From contig NZ_PVWK01000049.1 in assembly GCF_003003795.1 (NCBI RefSeq), positions 1 through 42,472 of the forward strand: 42,472 nt of DNA, given 5' to 3'. Origin of the DNA: Stenomitos frigidus ULC18 (lineage in GTDB: Bacteria; Cyanobacteriota; Cyanobacteriia; Leptolyngbyales; Leptolyngbyaceae). Each line of letters opens with the position of its first letter. The stretch's first letter is position 1. The notes under the pieces were generated by a model that saw only the letters and a program-made list of their open reading frames with translations, did no database searches and was not told where the DNA came from. Positions 15,759 through 25,057 of the stretch are shown piece by piece. Both the position numbers and the translations under genes were made by a program.

Positions 15759-17552
15759 ATGGCGATTCCAATCATTTTGATTCATCGCAGCAATAGCAAC
15801 TACTTGCCCTATACCATTGCTCAGGCGAAGTGGACGAACCCGAAATCGCGGCTCTTCTTCATTGGCGATGAAAGTAATCGATATGAGCTGGTCGAGCATG
15901 ACTTTTTTGCCAAGTACATGGATGCAGCGACGGAGTTTGCTCACGTCTATCGGCATCTGAGTACCAATCCAATTGAATATGAACTATTTTGCTTTCAGCG
16001 ATGGTTTATTTTGAAAGATTTTATGTCTCGACAGGCATTAGAACAATGCTTTTATCTAGACTCTGACGTGATGCTATATGAAGATATTACGCGTGATCAA
16101 CAGAGGTTGAAAAACGTTCAAATTGCCTTGACGGCTGATGTTCCTAGTGCCGTTTTTGTGAATGACTTTGCATCTTTAGAACGGTTCTGTAGCTTTGTTT
16201 TTAACCTGTATCAAAACCCTGATTCTTTTCAGATCATTGAAGCAGCCTTTAAGGCACAGTTGCAAAACAATTTAGCAACATCTATTAGCGATATGTTTGC
16301 GTTTGCAGAGTACCGGCGACAGTATCCCCATCAAGTAGGCGATCTATTAGAGATTAAGGACGACTCGACGTATGATGCGGGCATGACAACCTCTGATGGT
16401 TTTGAGCTGCTCAACGGCGTGAAAGCGATTCATTTCCAGCATCAACAGCCGTTCGGTAAGCATCTCGATTCAGATAAAACCATCCGATTCAAAGTCCTAC
16501 ATTTTCAAGGGCGTTCAAAACGCTCCATCAAAGACTACTTTACGGGCGATCGTCTACCAACGCATCTTAGTCATGAATGCAATGCTCAGCTAGACAGTCA
16601 AGCAGAATCGAGCATTGTGCACTGGTCTACGGTTAGACAAACCCAACCTGCGGAACCTGAAGCTCACTACGAACTAGGCTGTGCTTTGTTGGAACAGGGG
16701 CAGACGTCTGATGCGATTCACTGCTTTCAGACTGTCATTCAACTATTACCAACGTTTGTGGGTGCTTACATCAACTTAGGTGTTGCCTTAATTCAGCACA
16801 ATCGGGCTGAGGAGGCTGTTCGCTGCTATCAATCTGCATTAGAACTACAGCCCAACTCCGCGCTCATCTACGGAAATCTGGGGTATGCCTATGCTGAAAT
16901 TGGGCAAACTCAGGCATCAGCAGACCATACGGCAATGTGTAATGCGTTGGAAACATTGGCATTGAAACCAGACTGGGCAGAAGCGCATCGCAATTTGGGC
17001 TTAGCCTATCAGCAATTGGGTAAAGTGGACGACGCGATCGCATGTTTTCGGCAAGCAATTCAGCTTCAACCTGATTTTCTGGCAGCTCAGACTGATTTGC
17101 AAAATGCCCTGTTGAATCAGGATCTCCAGCAACAGCAAATAATCCATTTAAAAGCGATCAATTTAATCATCTTTCCTGATTGGCAACAACCACTGGAAGC
17201 GATTTATTTAGAGCTAGAAAACGTGCTTAAAGGAATATTGACACATTCTCAACAGGCAAAGATGGCTTTGTTAGTCTATGCCGATCGCTCTGCTGGAGCT
17301 GATCCTACTGATGTTGAAATGGTCTTAAACGAAGTGATGTTTACATCGCTAATGACGCTAGCAGTAGATATCAGCGAATCCCCAGAAGTTTGTCTGATTC
17401 ACCGTTTAAGCACAGCCCAATGGGAGGCTTTACTGCCACAAATTCAGGCTTGGATACGCCTCAACCACGAAGATTTTACTGCCATTCCTGAGACGGTACA
17501 GCAAACGCTTGTAAGCTTAGAACTGGATGCACAAGGAAATCTACATCTGTAA
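15759..17552 (+). CDS. Glycosyltransferase with C-terminal TPR repeats
   Basis: 597 residues from the ATG at 15759 (a TTG six bases earlier is also possible). Residues 1-280 look like a GT-A nucleotide-sugar transferase: the start AIPIILIHRSNSNYL, a DSD metal-binding motif at 101-103 in FYLDSDVMLYED, and an FQGRSKRSIKDYF segment at the domain end. Residues about 290-430 are tetratricopeptide repeats (AHYELGCALLEQGQTSDAI, GAYINLGVALIQHNRAEEAV, AHRNLGLAYQQLGKVDDAI). The last 140 residues are a predicted mixed domain I do not recognise. Such fusions are common in cyanobacteria and are assigned to protein or glycan glycosylation. Head of a cluster with the DUF2358 gene (5 bp downstream) and an ArsA-like gene. 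Confidence 0.8.
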   Translation: MAIPIILIHRSNSNYLPYTIAQAKWTNPKSRLFFIGDESNRYELVEHDFFAKYMDAATEFAHVYRHLSTNPIEYELFCFQRWFILKDFMSRQALEQCFYLDSDVMLYEDITRDQQRLKNVQIALTADVPSAVFVNDFASLERFCSFVFNLYQNPDSFQIIEAAFKAQLQNNLATSISDMFAFAEYRRQYPHQVGDLLEIKDDSTYDAGMTTSDGFELLNGVKAIHFQHQQPFGKHLDSDKTIRFKVLHFQGRSKRSIKDYFTGDRLPTHLSHECNAQLDSQAESSIVHWSTVRQTQPAEPEAHYELGCALLEQGQTSDAIHCFQTVIQLLPTFVGAYINLGVALIQHNRAEEAVRCYQSALELQPNSALIYGNLGYAYAEIGQTQASADHTAMCNALETLALKPDWAEAHRNLGLAYQQLGKVDDAIACFRQAIQLQPDFLAAQTDLQNALLNQDLQQQQIIHLKAINLIIFPDWQQPLEAIYLELENVLKGILTHSQQAKMALLVYADRSAGADPTDVEMVLNEVMFTSLMTLAVDISESPEVCLIHRLSTAQWEALLPQIQAWIRLNHEDFTAIPETVQQTLVSLELDAQGNLHL

Positions 17553-17557
17553 TAGCA

Positions 17558-17944
17558 ATGGATACTCTTACCATCTTACGAGAGGATTATCAGCGCTTTC
17601 CGAAGAGCCAAACCTACAGCATCTACGCCGATGACGTGTATTTCAAAGACCCGACGAGTGAGTTTCGAGGAATCGATCGCTACAAGCAAACGATCGCTTT
17701 CATCCAGACCTGGTTTCGCCACTGCCAAATGAATTTGCACACGATTCAGCAGACGGGCAACACTATTCGCACTGATTGGACGCTGAGTTGGCATACACCG
17801 CTACCCTGGAACCCTCGCATCAACATTCCTGGCTGGAGTGAAATCACGCTTAATGCCGAGGGCTTGATTGTGTCCCACATTGATTACTGGCATTGTTCGC
17901 GTCTGGATGTGTTGAAGCAGCACTTTCGGTCGAAAACTCGATAA
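17558..17944 (+). CDS. DUF2358 family protein
   Basis: 128 residues, starting MDTLTILREDYQRFP. DUF2358 features are the YADDVYFKDPTSEFRGIDRYK block and the C-terminal NIPGWSEITLNAEGLIVSHIDYWH, typical of an NTF2/SnoaL-like cone fold restricted to cyanobacteria and plastids. No catalytic function is established. It starts five bases after the glycosyltransferase-TPR stop, so it is almost certainly co-transcribed with it; the ArsA-like gene begins 42 bp further on. Confidence 0.88.
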   Translation: MDTLTILREDYQRFPKSQTYSIYADDVYFKDPTSEFRGIDRYKQTIAFIQTWFRHCQMNLHTIQQTGNTIRTDWTLSWHTPLPWNPRINIPGWSEITLNAEGLIVSHIDYWHCSRLDVLKQHFRSKTR

Positions 17945-17986
17945 AGTAAAAGAACGTAAACAATTCTCAGCAAAGGTTCGATCGCC

Positions 17987-19177
17987 ATGCGCGTAATTTT
18001 GATGACGGGCAAGGGGGGCGTGGGTAAAACGTCCGTTGCTGCGGCGACTGGACTGCGTTGCGCTGAACTGGGCTATCGTACTCTCGTTCTCAGCACCGAC
18101 CCGGCACACTCTCTGGCAGACAGTTTTGATTTGGAATTGGGACACGATCCTAAACTCGTGCGTCCTAACCTGTGGGGAGCTGAACTGGACGCGCTGAAGG
18201 AACTGGAAGGCAACTGGGGTGCCGTGAAACGCTACATCACGCAAGTCCTGCAAGCACGCGGCATGGATGGCGTGCAGGCCGAAGAACTGGCGATCCTCCC
18301 CGGTATGGATGAGATCTTCGGTTTGGTGCGCATGAAGCGCCACTACGACGAAGGCGAATACGATGTCCTGATCATCGACTCGGCCCCAACAGGAACCGCG
18401 TTGCGACTGTTGAGCCTGCCGGAAGTGGGCGGTTGGTACATGCGAAAGTTCTACAAGCCGTTTCAGGGTATTTCTGTTGCTTTGCGTCCATTGGTGGAAC
18501 CCCTTTTTCGACCGATCGCGGGCTTTTCTCTGCCTGACAAAGAGGTGATGGATGCCCCCTACGAGTTCTATGAACAAATCGAGGCGTTAGAAAAAGTGTT
18601 GACCGATGCCACCCAAACCTCGGTGCGCTTGGTCATGAACCCCGAAAAAATGGTGATCAAAGAATCGCTTCGTGCTCATGCGTATCTGAGCCTGTATAAC
18701 GTGGCAACGGATATGGTCGTCGCAAACCGCATCCTTCCTGATTCTGTTTCCGATCCGTTCTTTCAGCGCTGGAAAGAACAGCAGCAGCAGTATCGTCAGG
18801 AAATCCACTCAAACTTCTCGCCGCTACCCATCAAAGAAGTGCCGCTGTACTCCGAAGAGATGTGTGGATTGGCAGCACTCGATCGCCTGAAGGAAACCCT
18901 CTATCCCAACAACGAAGATCCTTCGCAGGTCTATTACAAGGAAACAACGTTGCGCGTGGTGCAAGACAAACAGCAGTACAGTCTGGAAGTTTACCTACCA
19001 GGGATTGAAAAACATCAAATCGAACTGAGTAAATCTGGCGATGAGCTCAACATCCGCATTGGCAATCATCGTCGCAATCTGGTGCTACCACAAGCGCTAG
19101 CCGCACTGGATCCTGCAGGAGCAAAGATGGAAGATGACTATCTCAAAATTCGTTTTGCGCATGCGGTAAGGGTTTAA
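17987..19177 (+). CDS. ArsA/Get3-type ATPase with C-terminal HSP20-like domain
   Basis: 396 residues. The N-terminal ATPase has the deviant Walker A loop GKGGVGKTS (8-16), [10 protein letters not shown] switch [19 protein letters not shown] switch II, and the [11 protein letters not shown] segment. After about residue 310 comes a small alpha-crystallin-like domain ([26 protein letters not shown]), the arrangement known as ArsA_HSP20 in phototrophs. Single-copy ATPase, without the tandem duplication of E. coli ArsA and without visible zinc-binding CxxC. In eukaryotes Get3 delivers tail-anchored proteins; the cyanobacterial form is less studied, and arsenite transport is not suggested by the neighbours. 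Last gene of the glycosyltransferase/DUF2358 cluster. Confidence 0.92.
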   Translation: MRVILMTGKGGVGKTSVAAATGLRCAELGYRTLVLSTDPAHSLADSFDLELGHDPKLVRPNLWGAELDALKELEGNWGAVKRYITQVLQARGMDGVQAEELAILPGMDEIFGLVRMKRHYDEGEYDVLIIDSAPTGTALRLLSLPEVGGWYMRKFYKPFQGISVALRPLVEPLFRPIAGFSLPDKEVMDAPYEFYEQIEALEKVLTDATQTSVRLVMNPEKMVIKESLRAHAYLSLYNVATDMVVANRILPDSVSDPFFQRWKEQQQQYRQEIHSNFSPLPIKEVPLYSEEMCGLAALDRLKETLYPNNEDPSQVYYKETTLRVVQDKQQYSLEVYLPGIEKHQIELSKSGDELNIRIGNHRRNLVLPQALAALDPAGAKMEDDYLKIRFAHAVRV

Positions 19178-19225
19178 GGTTGGGAGCGTTTGACCCAATC
19201 AATGAACCATCGTTTGCCAATCGCC

Positions 19226-19254
19226 TGTAGGGACGCAAGCCCTGCGTCCCTACA
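19226..19254. repeat. 12-bp perfect inverted repeat between convergent genes
   Basis: tgtagggacgca (19226-19237), a 5-nt loop agccc, and the exact complement (19243-19254). It shares the taggg...cccta core with the palindrome at 259-284. It lies in the 111-bp gap between the convergent ArsA-like and RND genes and may act as a transcription barrier, but no T-run is present. Confidence 0.75.
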
Positions 19255-19288
19255 GACAAACTTGATCAGGAAGCGCGCCTTCAGCCTC

Positions 19289-22018
19289 TCACCCTTTTCT
19301 GCCGGTTAAGCGTAGACGTAAGTCGTCCAATAACGCATAAATAACTGGAACGACGATCAAGCTCAGAAGCGTAGACGTAATCAAGCCGCCAATGATGGCG
19401 ATCGCCATGGGTGCGCGTAATTCAGCCCCTGCTCCCAGACCAAGGGCGATCGGCAACATGCCCAGGATGGTAGCGGCAGTCGTCATCAGGATCGGTCGCA
19501 GACGAACGGGCGCGGCTTTGAGAATGGCGTCGGTGCGCGATAGGCCACTGCGCCGGAGTTGATTGATGTAATCTACCAAAAGAATCGCGTTTTTGTTTGC
19601 TAGACCCAGCAGAAAAATGATGCCGATGACGGAAATCATCCCGAAGTCGCTACGAGTCAATAAAGAGGCCAGCAACGCTCCGACGATTGACAGCGGTAGG
19701 GATAACACAATCACAAAGGGATCCGTCCAGCTACGGAAGAGGAGCAGCAACACAACAAGGATGGAGATCACTGCCAGACCCAACGTGACACCAAAGCTGC
19801 TAAAAATCTCGCCCACTCTGGCAGAATCCCCACCCAGATCGAGTGTCACAGCAGCTGGCTTGACTTCGTTTGTGATCGCCACTACACGATCGGTCGCAGT
19901 GCCTAACGCAATATCCTGTCGCAGATTAGCGCTCACATAAGCAACCCGTCGGGCATTCCAGCGCTCAATTTCAAAAATGTTGTCTTTGGTGTTTGCGTTA
20001 CCTGTCGTGGTGACATCGGCAAAGCCTGGTAGTTTCTCAAGCCGTTGCTTGATGGTCTTTGCCGTTTGGCTTAGAACCAGCGAGTCATCACCCACAAGGG
20101 CGATCTGAAGCGGTTTCTCGCCGCCTGTATCAACAAACTGAATGTCCTCAATGCTAGTCGTAACGCCCTTAATGACAGGCAATTGCTGGCGGAATTGGTC
20201 TTGCAGTGCGGCGGTATGAACTGTGTGACCCTTTTTCAGCTTGACGTAGAGTATGCCCTTATTAGGCTGTTGCCGTGTGCCGACAGTCGTAAAGACCGTT
20301 TCGACTTCGGGAGACTTAAGCACAAACGCCTCTAACTTTTTCGCGGTCTCTAGCGAGTCCGCGATCGGATTAACTGGGGGCGCTTGTGCTGCCAACGCCG
20401 CCGGGTCAACGCCAGGAGGAAGCGTCGCCGCATTACCCCCAGTCACATTACTACCAGTCGCTTGAGCCTGTTGTGCAGCTTGGGCTTGGGCTGCTTGAGC
20501 CTGTGCTGCAAGGGGCAGAGGAGCCGTGTAGGTGATGTTAAATTCACCGCGATCGAGTTTTGGAATAAACCCCTTGGGGATAATGGGAATGAGTGCCAGA
20601 CCAGCCACAAAGCTCAGCAAGGCAATGCCAATGACAATGCCGCGATGATTCAACGACCACCGCAAGAGCGTCCAGTAAACCTGGACAAAGCCTGTCCAGC
20701 TGTGTGTAGTGGGATGGTTGCGTCGCGGTCGCAGCCAATAGACTGCCAGTAAGGGGGAAAGCGTCCGGGCAACCAGCAGCGAAATGATGACCGCTGCTGA
20801 AACAGTGATGCCAAACGGACGAAAGAATTGTCCAACCACGCCTTGCATCAGCCCAACGGGAAGAAAGACCGCCGCGATCGTCAGCGTTGCGGCCGTCACC
20901 GTCAGGCCAATTTCGTCAGTTGCTTCGATGGCTGCCTGCCGAGGCGACTTGCCGCCTTCATCCAAATGTCGAGCAATATTCTCCACATCCACGATCGCAT
21001 CATCGACAATGATCCCTACCACCAACGCCAGCGCCAACAGCGTGATCGTCTCCAGGTTGAACCCAAACAGCGCCATGACAATAAAGGTGCCAAACAGCGA
21101 CGTGGGGATGGCCAGTGCCGAGATCAACGTTGCCTTCCAGTTCCACAGGAAGGGGAAGATGACAATGACAGAAAGCGCGATCGCCAAGCCCAAGGCGTCT
21201 ACCGTCGAATCGGTTGCTTCGCGAATATAGTCGGCCTGAGTGGCGGCTAGCGTCAGTTGTACATCCGGCAATTGCGATCGCAACGTTACAACGGCCTGGT
21301 CAACCACCTTCACGACGTCCAGCGTGTTTGCATCGCTACGCTTGACAACCTCAAACGACAGCGCCTCCCGACCGTTAAACCGTACAGCCGACGAACCCGC
21401 ATCCAACGCTACTTGTTCTGCGGCATTAGGCTTGGAGGGAGGTGTTTTGACCGGTGCCCCCACAGGCACGCCCAGCAGATTTACTTTGAGCACACCCGGC
21501 ACTTGCGTGATCGTCGGGAGAATCCGTTCCTGAGTGACGGTCGTTAACCGTGATAGCGTCTGCGTCTTGCTCTCAATGGCATAGCTGGCAACAGCCGATT
21601 CATTCAAGTTGACCGGAGTAATTTTGTACGTCGCACCATTGGGCAGCTTGAGTGGCTTCAGCGTTGCATCAACGCGCTTGACGGACTGCTCTAAATTGGT
21701 GCCGACATCAAACGATAGGCTGACGATCGCCCGACCTGGATACGTCGACGATCGAACACCGCTTAAGCCCTCAGCTTCTAACTTTTGTAGCGCCTGTTCT
21801 AGAGGCTGAGTGAGTTTGGTTTCTGTAGCCTGAGCCGTCGTCAGCTCTGCCGACGCATTGACCACAACAACCGGAAACGTGATATCTGGGAAAAGGGCAT
21901 ATTTGAGCGAACTGAAGGCTAGCAGCCCTGCCACAGAGACGGCGATCCAAAAGCCTAGCGTGAGCCAGGGGTAGTCAATAGCAAGCCTGGAAAGGTTAAA
22001 ACGCGATCGCAAGGACAT
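19289..22018 (-). CDS. RND superfamily efflux transporter (AcrB/HAE1-like)
   Basis: 909 residues from the ATG at 22018 (MSLRSRFNLSRLAIDYPW); an earlier in-frame ATG would add 14 residues unlike the family. The twelve-helix RND fold is visible: ALFPDITFPVVVVNASAELT after helix 1, the proton-relay aspartate pair in LALVVGIIVDDAIVDVEN, and the matching lysine in GLANKNAILLVDYINQLRRSG of the second half. It is shorter than AcrB (about 1,040), with reduced periplasmic subdomains, and carries a low-complexity A/Q insert (about 510-540, QAQAAQAQAAQQAQ). Proton-driven export of a hydrophobic compound or metal is likely. No membrane-fusion partner is adjacent, so it must partner with an unlinked one. 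Confidence 0.92.
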   Translation of the reverse strand: MSLRSRFNLSRLAIDYPWLTLGFWIAVSVAGLLAFSSLKYALFPDITFPVVVVNASAELTTAQATETKLTQPLEQALQKLEAEGLSGVRSSTYPGRAIVSLSFDVGTNLEQSVKRVDATLKPLKLPNGATYKITPVNLNESAVASYAIESKTQTLSRLTTVTQERILPTITQVPGVLKVNLLGVPVGAPVKTPPSKPNAAEQVALDAGSSAVRFNGREALSFEVVKRSDANTLDVVKVVDQAVVTLRSQLPDVQLTLAATQADYIREATDSTVDALGLAIALSVIVIFPFLWNWKATLISALAIPTSLFGTFIVMALFGFNLETITLLALALVVGIIVDDAIVDVENIARHLDEGGKSPRQAAIEATDEIGLTVTAATLTIAAVFLPVGLMQGVVGQFFRPFGITVSAAVIISLLVARTLSPLLAVYWLRPRRNHPTTHSWTGFVQVYWTLLRWSLNHRGIVIGIALLSFVAGLALIPIIPKGFIPKLDRGEFNITYTAPLPLAAQAQAAQAQAAQQAQATGSNVTGGNAATLPPGVDPAALAAQAPPVNPIADSLETAKKLEAFVLKSPEVETVFTTVGTRQQPNKGILYVKLKKGHTVHTAALQDQFRQQLPVIKGVTTSIEDIQFVDTGGEKPLQIALVGDDSLVLSQTAKTIKQRLEKLPGFADVTTTGNANTKDNIFEIERWNARRVAYVSANLRQDIALGTATDRVVAITNEVKPAAVTLDLGGDSARVGEIFSSFGVTLGLAVISILVVLLLLFRSWTDPFVIVLSLPLSIVGALLASLLTRSDFGMISVIGIIFLLGLANKNAILLVDYINQLRRSGLSRTDAILKAAPVRLRPILMTTAATILGMLPIALGLGAGAELRAPMAIAIIGGLITSTLLSLIVVPVIYALLDDLRLRLTGRKG

Positions 22019-22192
22019 AAGGCAAGTCAGTCTAATCACTACGCAGACGCTACCAGTCATCCTATCGCTTTAGGCTGCAGACAGGCGACATTGAGCGATC
22101 GTCCGTGGCTCGTTTCTGTCAAATACGGTTTGAGGGGTTTAGACCGCAAGCAATACCACCCACATCCTCTTGAAGCGGTTCCGCCCCGCTAT

Positions 22193-24394
22193 TTAACCGC
22201 CAGAAACTCTAGTATGTGGCGATCGTGCCAGTGTGAGAAACCGTCCATCCAGCGTGGTGTAGCCCAGTTCAGCGACATAGTCGAGATTGCTCACTGGAAT
22301 GGGTACATGCTGGTCTCGATCCCATTCATTGCACAGAAACTGCTGCACGCTATAAGCAGCGGCGGACTCCGTGTCCGTCACCTCATACACTCGTAGCACC
22401 AACTGTTGCCCACCCTGATGCTTCAGTGCATCTTTATCAGCCTGGGTCACTTCCCAGTAAACGTAGGCGTTGTGGGCATTGCGGTGGAGCAGAGAAATCT
22501 GACTTTGACTGGTCGGCTGAGTATCCAGGATGCGATCGCTTGCCATCTCATGCGCCGCTTCACCAGAAAACAGTGGCGTAGTAGTTGATCCAAGGCTGGC
22601 TGGTTCTAGCCCCGTTGCCAGGGAAAAGGCGTCTGCTTGAAAGGACTCTCGACCTGTAACCGTAGCAGTGCCTGTATTGAACCCACTAGTGTTCAACTCA
22701 CTAGCCACAGCCGTTCCTGGCGACGAGGGTACCCGCACGGCCGCCGATCGCGCTAGTTTCAGCCATTGATCGTGGCTGGTCACATAACCCAGCTCTACAA
22801 TATAGTCACGGTTTGCTGCGCGAATGGGGAGATGGTGATCGCACACCAGTTCATCAACATCAAACTGCTGAAAGCCAGATGGCCGCTGATCCAGGTTAAC
22901 GCCATCCGTAACATCGTAGAGGCGCAATGCCAGTGTCTGTCCCCCCTGCTGGCGTTGTAACTCTTTCGCCTCATCGGGCACTTCCCAATACGCGTATGCA
23001 TCGCTGCGATCGTGAGGCACCAGGATGATCCGGCTGTCATTGGGGCTGGGCAGAACATTGCTCCGATCGCCGGCCATTACAGCACCGCCTGCCAGCGCCG
23101 CGCCACCAATCTTGGCAGCATCATCAAAGGGCACAGGTGGAATTGTCGTAAGGTCAGGCGTCGCAGGGTCAGGTGTCGCAGGGTCAGGCGCGAACGCTCC
23201 CCCATGTGGCACGGGCTGATCCGTGGGAAGCGGCATCATTGCTTCTGCCTCAAACTGCGCCTGACGGTTTTGCAGTAGCCACCAGAGCAGCGCCCCCAAC
23301 AGCGGTAGACCTAGCAGCCAAAGCCACCACGGTATGGCTTGATCAGTAACGGTTGGATCGGCAGCGGGACTACTGGGAGACGGTGAAACCCCTTGTGGTA
23401 TAGCTGTTGACTGGGGCAAGACGGCTACAGGGCTGGGAACCGTCACTTTAGGGAGAGGAGCGGCAGCTTCAGTGTTCGTGACGATCGCGGTACTCGCTTC
23501 CTTCCGGGCCGTTTCAATCGTTTTGCGGCTAGCAGGAGCCGTAGCAAACCCCAAAAAGGCTTGCGCAGATGGATTTGGCTGTGGTCCTTTGTAAACGTAA
23601 ATAAGCGGTTGAGAGAACGGATATTTGGGATTACTCGGTAAGGTTTTGTGCATCGTGATGACCCGCACGTCCCCTCGCCCTTGGAGCTGATCGGCGATCG
23701 CGTACCCAATGCCATCCTTTCCAAGCGCTTGAACAACCTGACTGGTGCTGTCTTGAGCGAGTTGCTTAGCCGTTTTCCCCGTTGTAAACGGTGCTTGCTT
23801 GAAGACTGGATAATTGCGAAAGGCTTGACGAGTGTCACTATTGTCAGGGCGATCGACAAACCGAATGGAGCCTGGCACGCCACCCAACTGCAACCAGTCT
23901 TTAATTTCACCTCGAAAAATTTTGGCGAATTGCTCAAAGGTCAAGTCACCCTTAAATGGGTTTTCAGACCCCACAATGATCGCAATCTTGTGTCGTGAGA
24001 CAGGCACAGCAATCAGCCCCTGCGCTTTCTCCTGCTCTGTAAGCGATCGGCCGATAGCAGCCAAGTCAGTATTGCCATCCAGCAGATCTTTGATAGCTGG
24101 CCCGGTACCCTGCGTATTGAGCCTGACTTCTGTCCCAACAAACTGCTGCTCAAACCGCCGTTTCAGCACTAGATTGATGGTCTCCATGCTACTAGAACCA
24201 CCAATGCGGATTGAAGTGCCGACTGGAACGTTCGTAGGCAACGGAAAGGTGAGCGTACTAAGCACTTGAGTCAGACTAGACGTAATCTTTAAGGAGGCTG
24301 CCAGCGGTTTAGCTGTAGCTGCCCCAGTAGGCGCTACTACAAACAGCATTACCAACGAAACGATGGACGTCTTTTGTTTACACAACCGCTTCAT
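22193..24394 (-). CDS. PstS-like substrate-binding domain fused to two DUF4912 domains
   Basis: 733 residues. Signal peptide 1-29. Residues 60-295 are a PstS/PBP-type domain: IRIGGSSSMETINLVLK, the anion-loop segment NTQGTGPAIKDLLDGNTDLA, GRSLTEQE, and FRGEIKDW. A proline-rich stretch and one TM helix (354-374, WWLWLLGLPLLGALLWWLL) follow. Beyond it lie two DUF4912 copies (RIILVPHDRSDAYAYWEVP near 455 and QISLLHRNAHNAYVYWEVT near 630), each with a Y-x-YWEV and a YIVELGY/YVAELGY strand. Thus a periplasmic binder is tethered by one helix to paired DUF4912 modules, topology uncertain. No pstCAB genes adjoin, so a sensor role is as likely as transport (inference). Confidence 0.88.
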   Translation of the reverse strand: MKRLCKQKTSIVSLVMLFVVAPTGAATAKPLAASLKITSSLTQVLSTLTFPLPTNVPVGTSIRIGGSSSMETINLVLKRRFEQQFVGTEVRLNTQGTGPAIKDLLDGNTDLAAIGRSLTEQEKAQGLIAVPVSRHKIAIIVGSENPFKGDLTFEQFAKIFRGEIKDWLQLGGVPGSIRFVDRPDNSDTRQAFRNYPVFKQAPFTTGKTAKQLAQDSTSQVVQALGKDGIGYAIADQLQGRGDVRVITMHKTLPSNPKYPFSQPLIYVYKGPQPNPSAQAFLGFATAPASRKTIETARKEASTAIVTNTEAAAPLPKVTVPSPVAVLPQSTAIPQGVSPSPSSPAADPTVTDQAIPWWLWLLGLPLLGALLWWLLQNRQAQFEAEAMMPLPTDQPVPHGGAFAPDPATPDPATPDLTTIPPVPFDDAAKIGGAALAGGAVMAGDRSNVLPSPNDSRIILVPHDRSDAYAYWEVPDEAKELQRQQGGQTLALRLYDVTDGVNLDQRPSGFQQFDVDELVCDHHLPIRAANRDYIVELGYVTSHDQWLKLARSAAVRVPSSPGTAVASELNTSGFNTGTATVTGRESFQADAFSLATGLEPASLGSTTTPLFSGEAAHEMASDRILDTQPTSQSQISLLHRNAHNAYVYWEVTQADKDALKHQGGQQLVLRVYEVTDTESAAAYSVQQFLCNEWDRDQHVPIPVSNLDYVAELGYTTLDGRFLTLARSPHTRVSGG
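23152..23181. repeat. In-frame 15-bp tandem repeat in the linker
   Basis: Two units of ggtcaggcgtcgcag (23152-23166 and 23167-23181, one difference) plus a partial third, coding the repeated PDPAT pentapeptide just before the first DUF4912 domain. Confidence 0.75.
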
Positions 24395-25057
24395 ATCAAT
24401 AGTCCTGATATGTCAGTATTAATCTCACAAATAGCATAACCACAAGCCAGCGCTAATCTCACAGCGTTTTAGCATCAGTTCGTTCAGCAATATATCATCT
24501 TTTACCGTACAAATCTTTAGAGTATAAACTGATGGTCGATCGCCTCACGTAACGCCGCTGACTCGCAAGCAGCCTGCAAATACTTGCTTGCCGTTTTTTC
24601 AAGCGGTTATCGATAATGTATGATTTTTATTGAATAAGTTTTCTCGATCGTAACGTTTGTTTGTGCTCAATTAATCTAATTTACAAGATAATTTAAGATC
24701 ACTATTTTTTGTTATGCCAGCGCCTTTACACAACCATCAATGTCTTTACTCACAGTGGTTGCTTGGCTTTAAACCTTTTTTCAACAACTAAATTCTTTCG
24801 CTTTCTCGCGTGCTTTAAGTGATCGCTTGAAACGACTGCAATCATGTCACAATAGGCACAGCATTCATACCGATGGACGTCGATCGTAAAAACATAACAA
24901 GCCCGCACAACTTTAGTAGATAAGTAGATAGAGATAGCTTCTGTTGTTGTCAAACGTTAAAATTTCGAAACGATTACAAGCTAAATGATCTTGTCTTCCT
25001 GCTTTCCAAAACGCTTCCCCGCGTCTGTGCTCTGTGCCTTTCAGGGCGCGAAGCTCA
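24395..25057. other. AT-rich gene-free spacer
   Basis: About 650 bp of lower GC than its surroundings between two divergent genes. The only frame of length on either strand (leftward, about 24750-24953) needs a TTG start and has no recognisable domain, so I do not call it. A small hairpin (cttgcttgccgttttttcaagcgg) lies near 24580-24605. No Pho-box direct repeats could be found in front of the PstS-like gene. Confidence 0.5.

Noticed and set aside
17801-18577. 258-codon open frame on the minus strand
   Set aside because: It is a shadow of the ArsA-like gene on the other strand; the plus-strand protein has all ATPase motifs while this frame has a random-looking H/R/Q-rich product.
20784-21250. 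140-148-codon frames opposite the RND exporter
   Set aside because: Antisense shadows with S/T/R-rich composition from GC-rich reverse codons.
24395-24560. Pho boxes in front of the PstS-like gene
   Set aside because: No tandem cttaacct-like octamers found; phosphate control is not supported by the sequence.
24750-24953. 67-codon minus-strand frame with several cysteines in the AT-rich spacer
   Set aside because: Needs a TTG start without a ribosome site, ends in KKR-type low-complexity sequence and shows no zinc-finger spacing that holds up.
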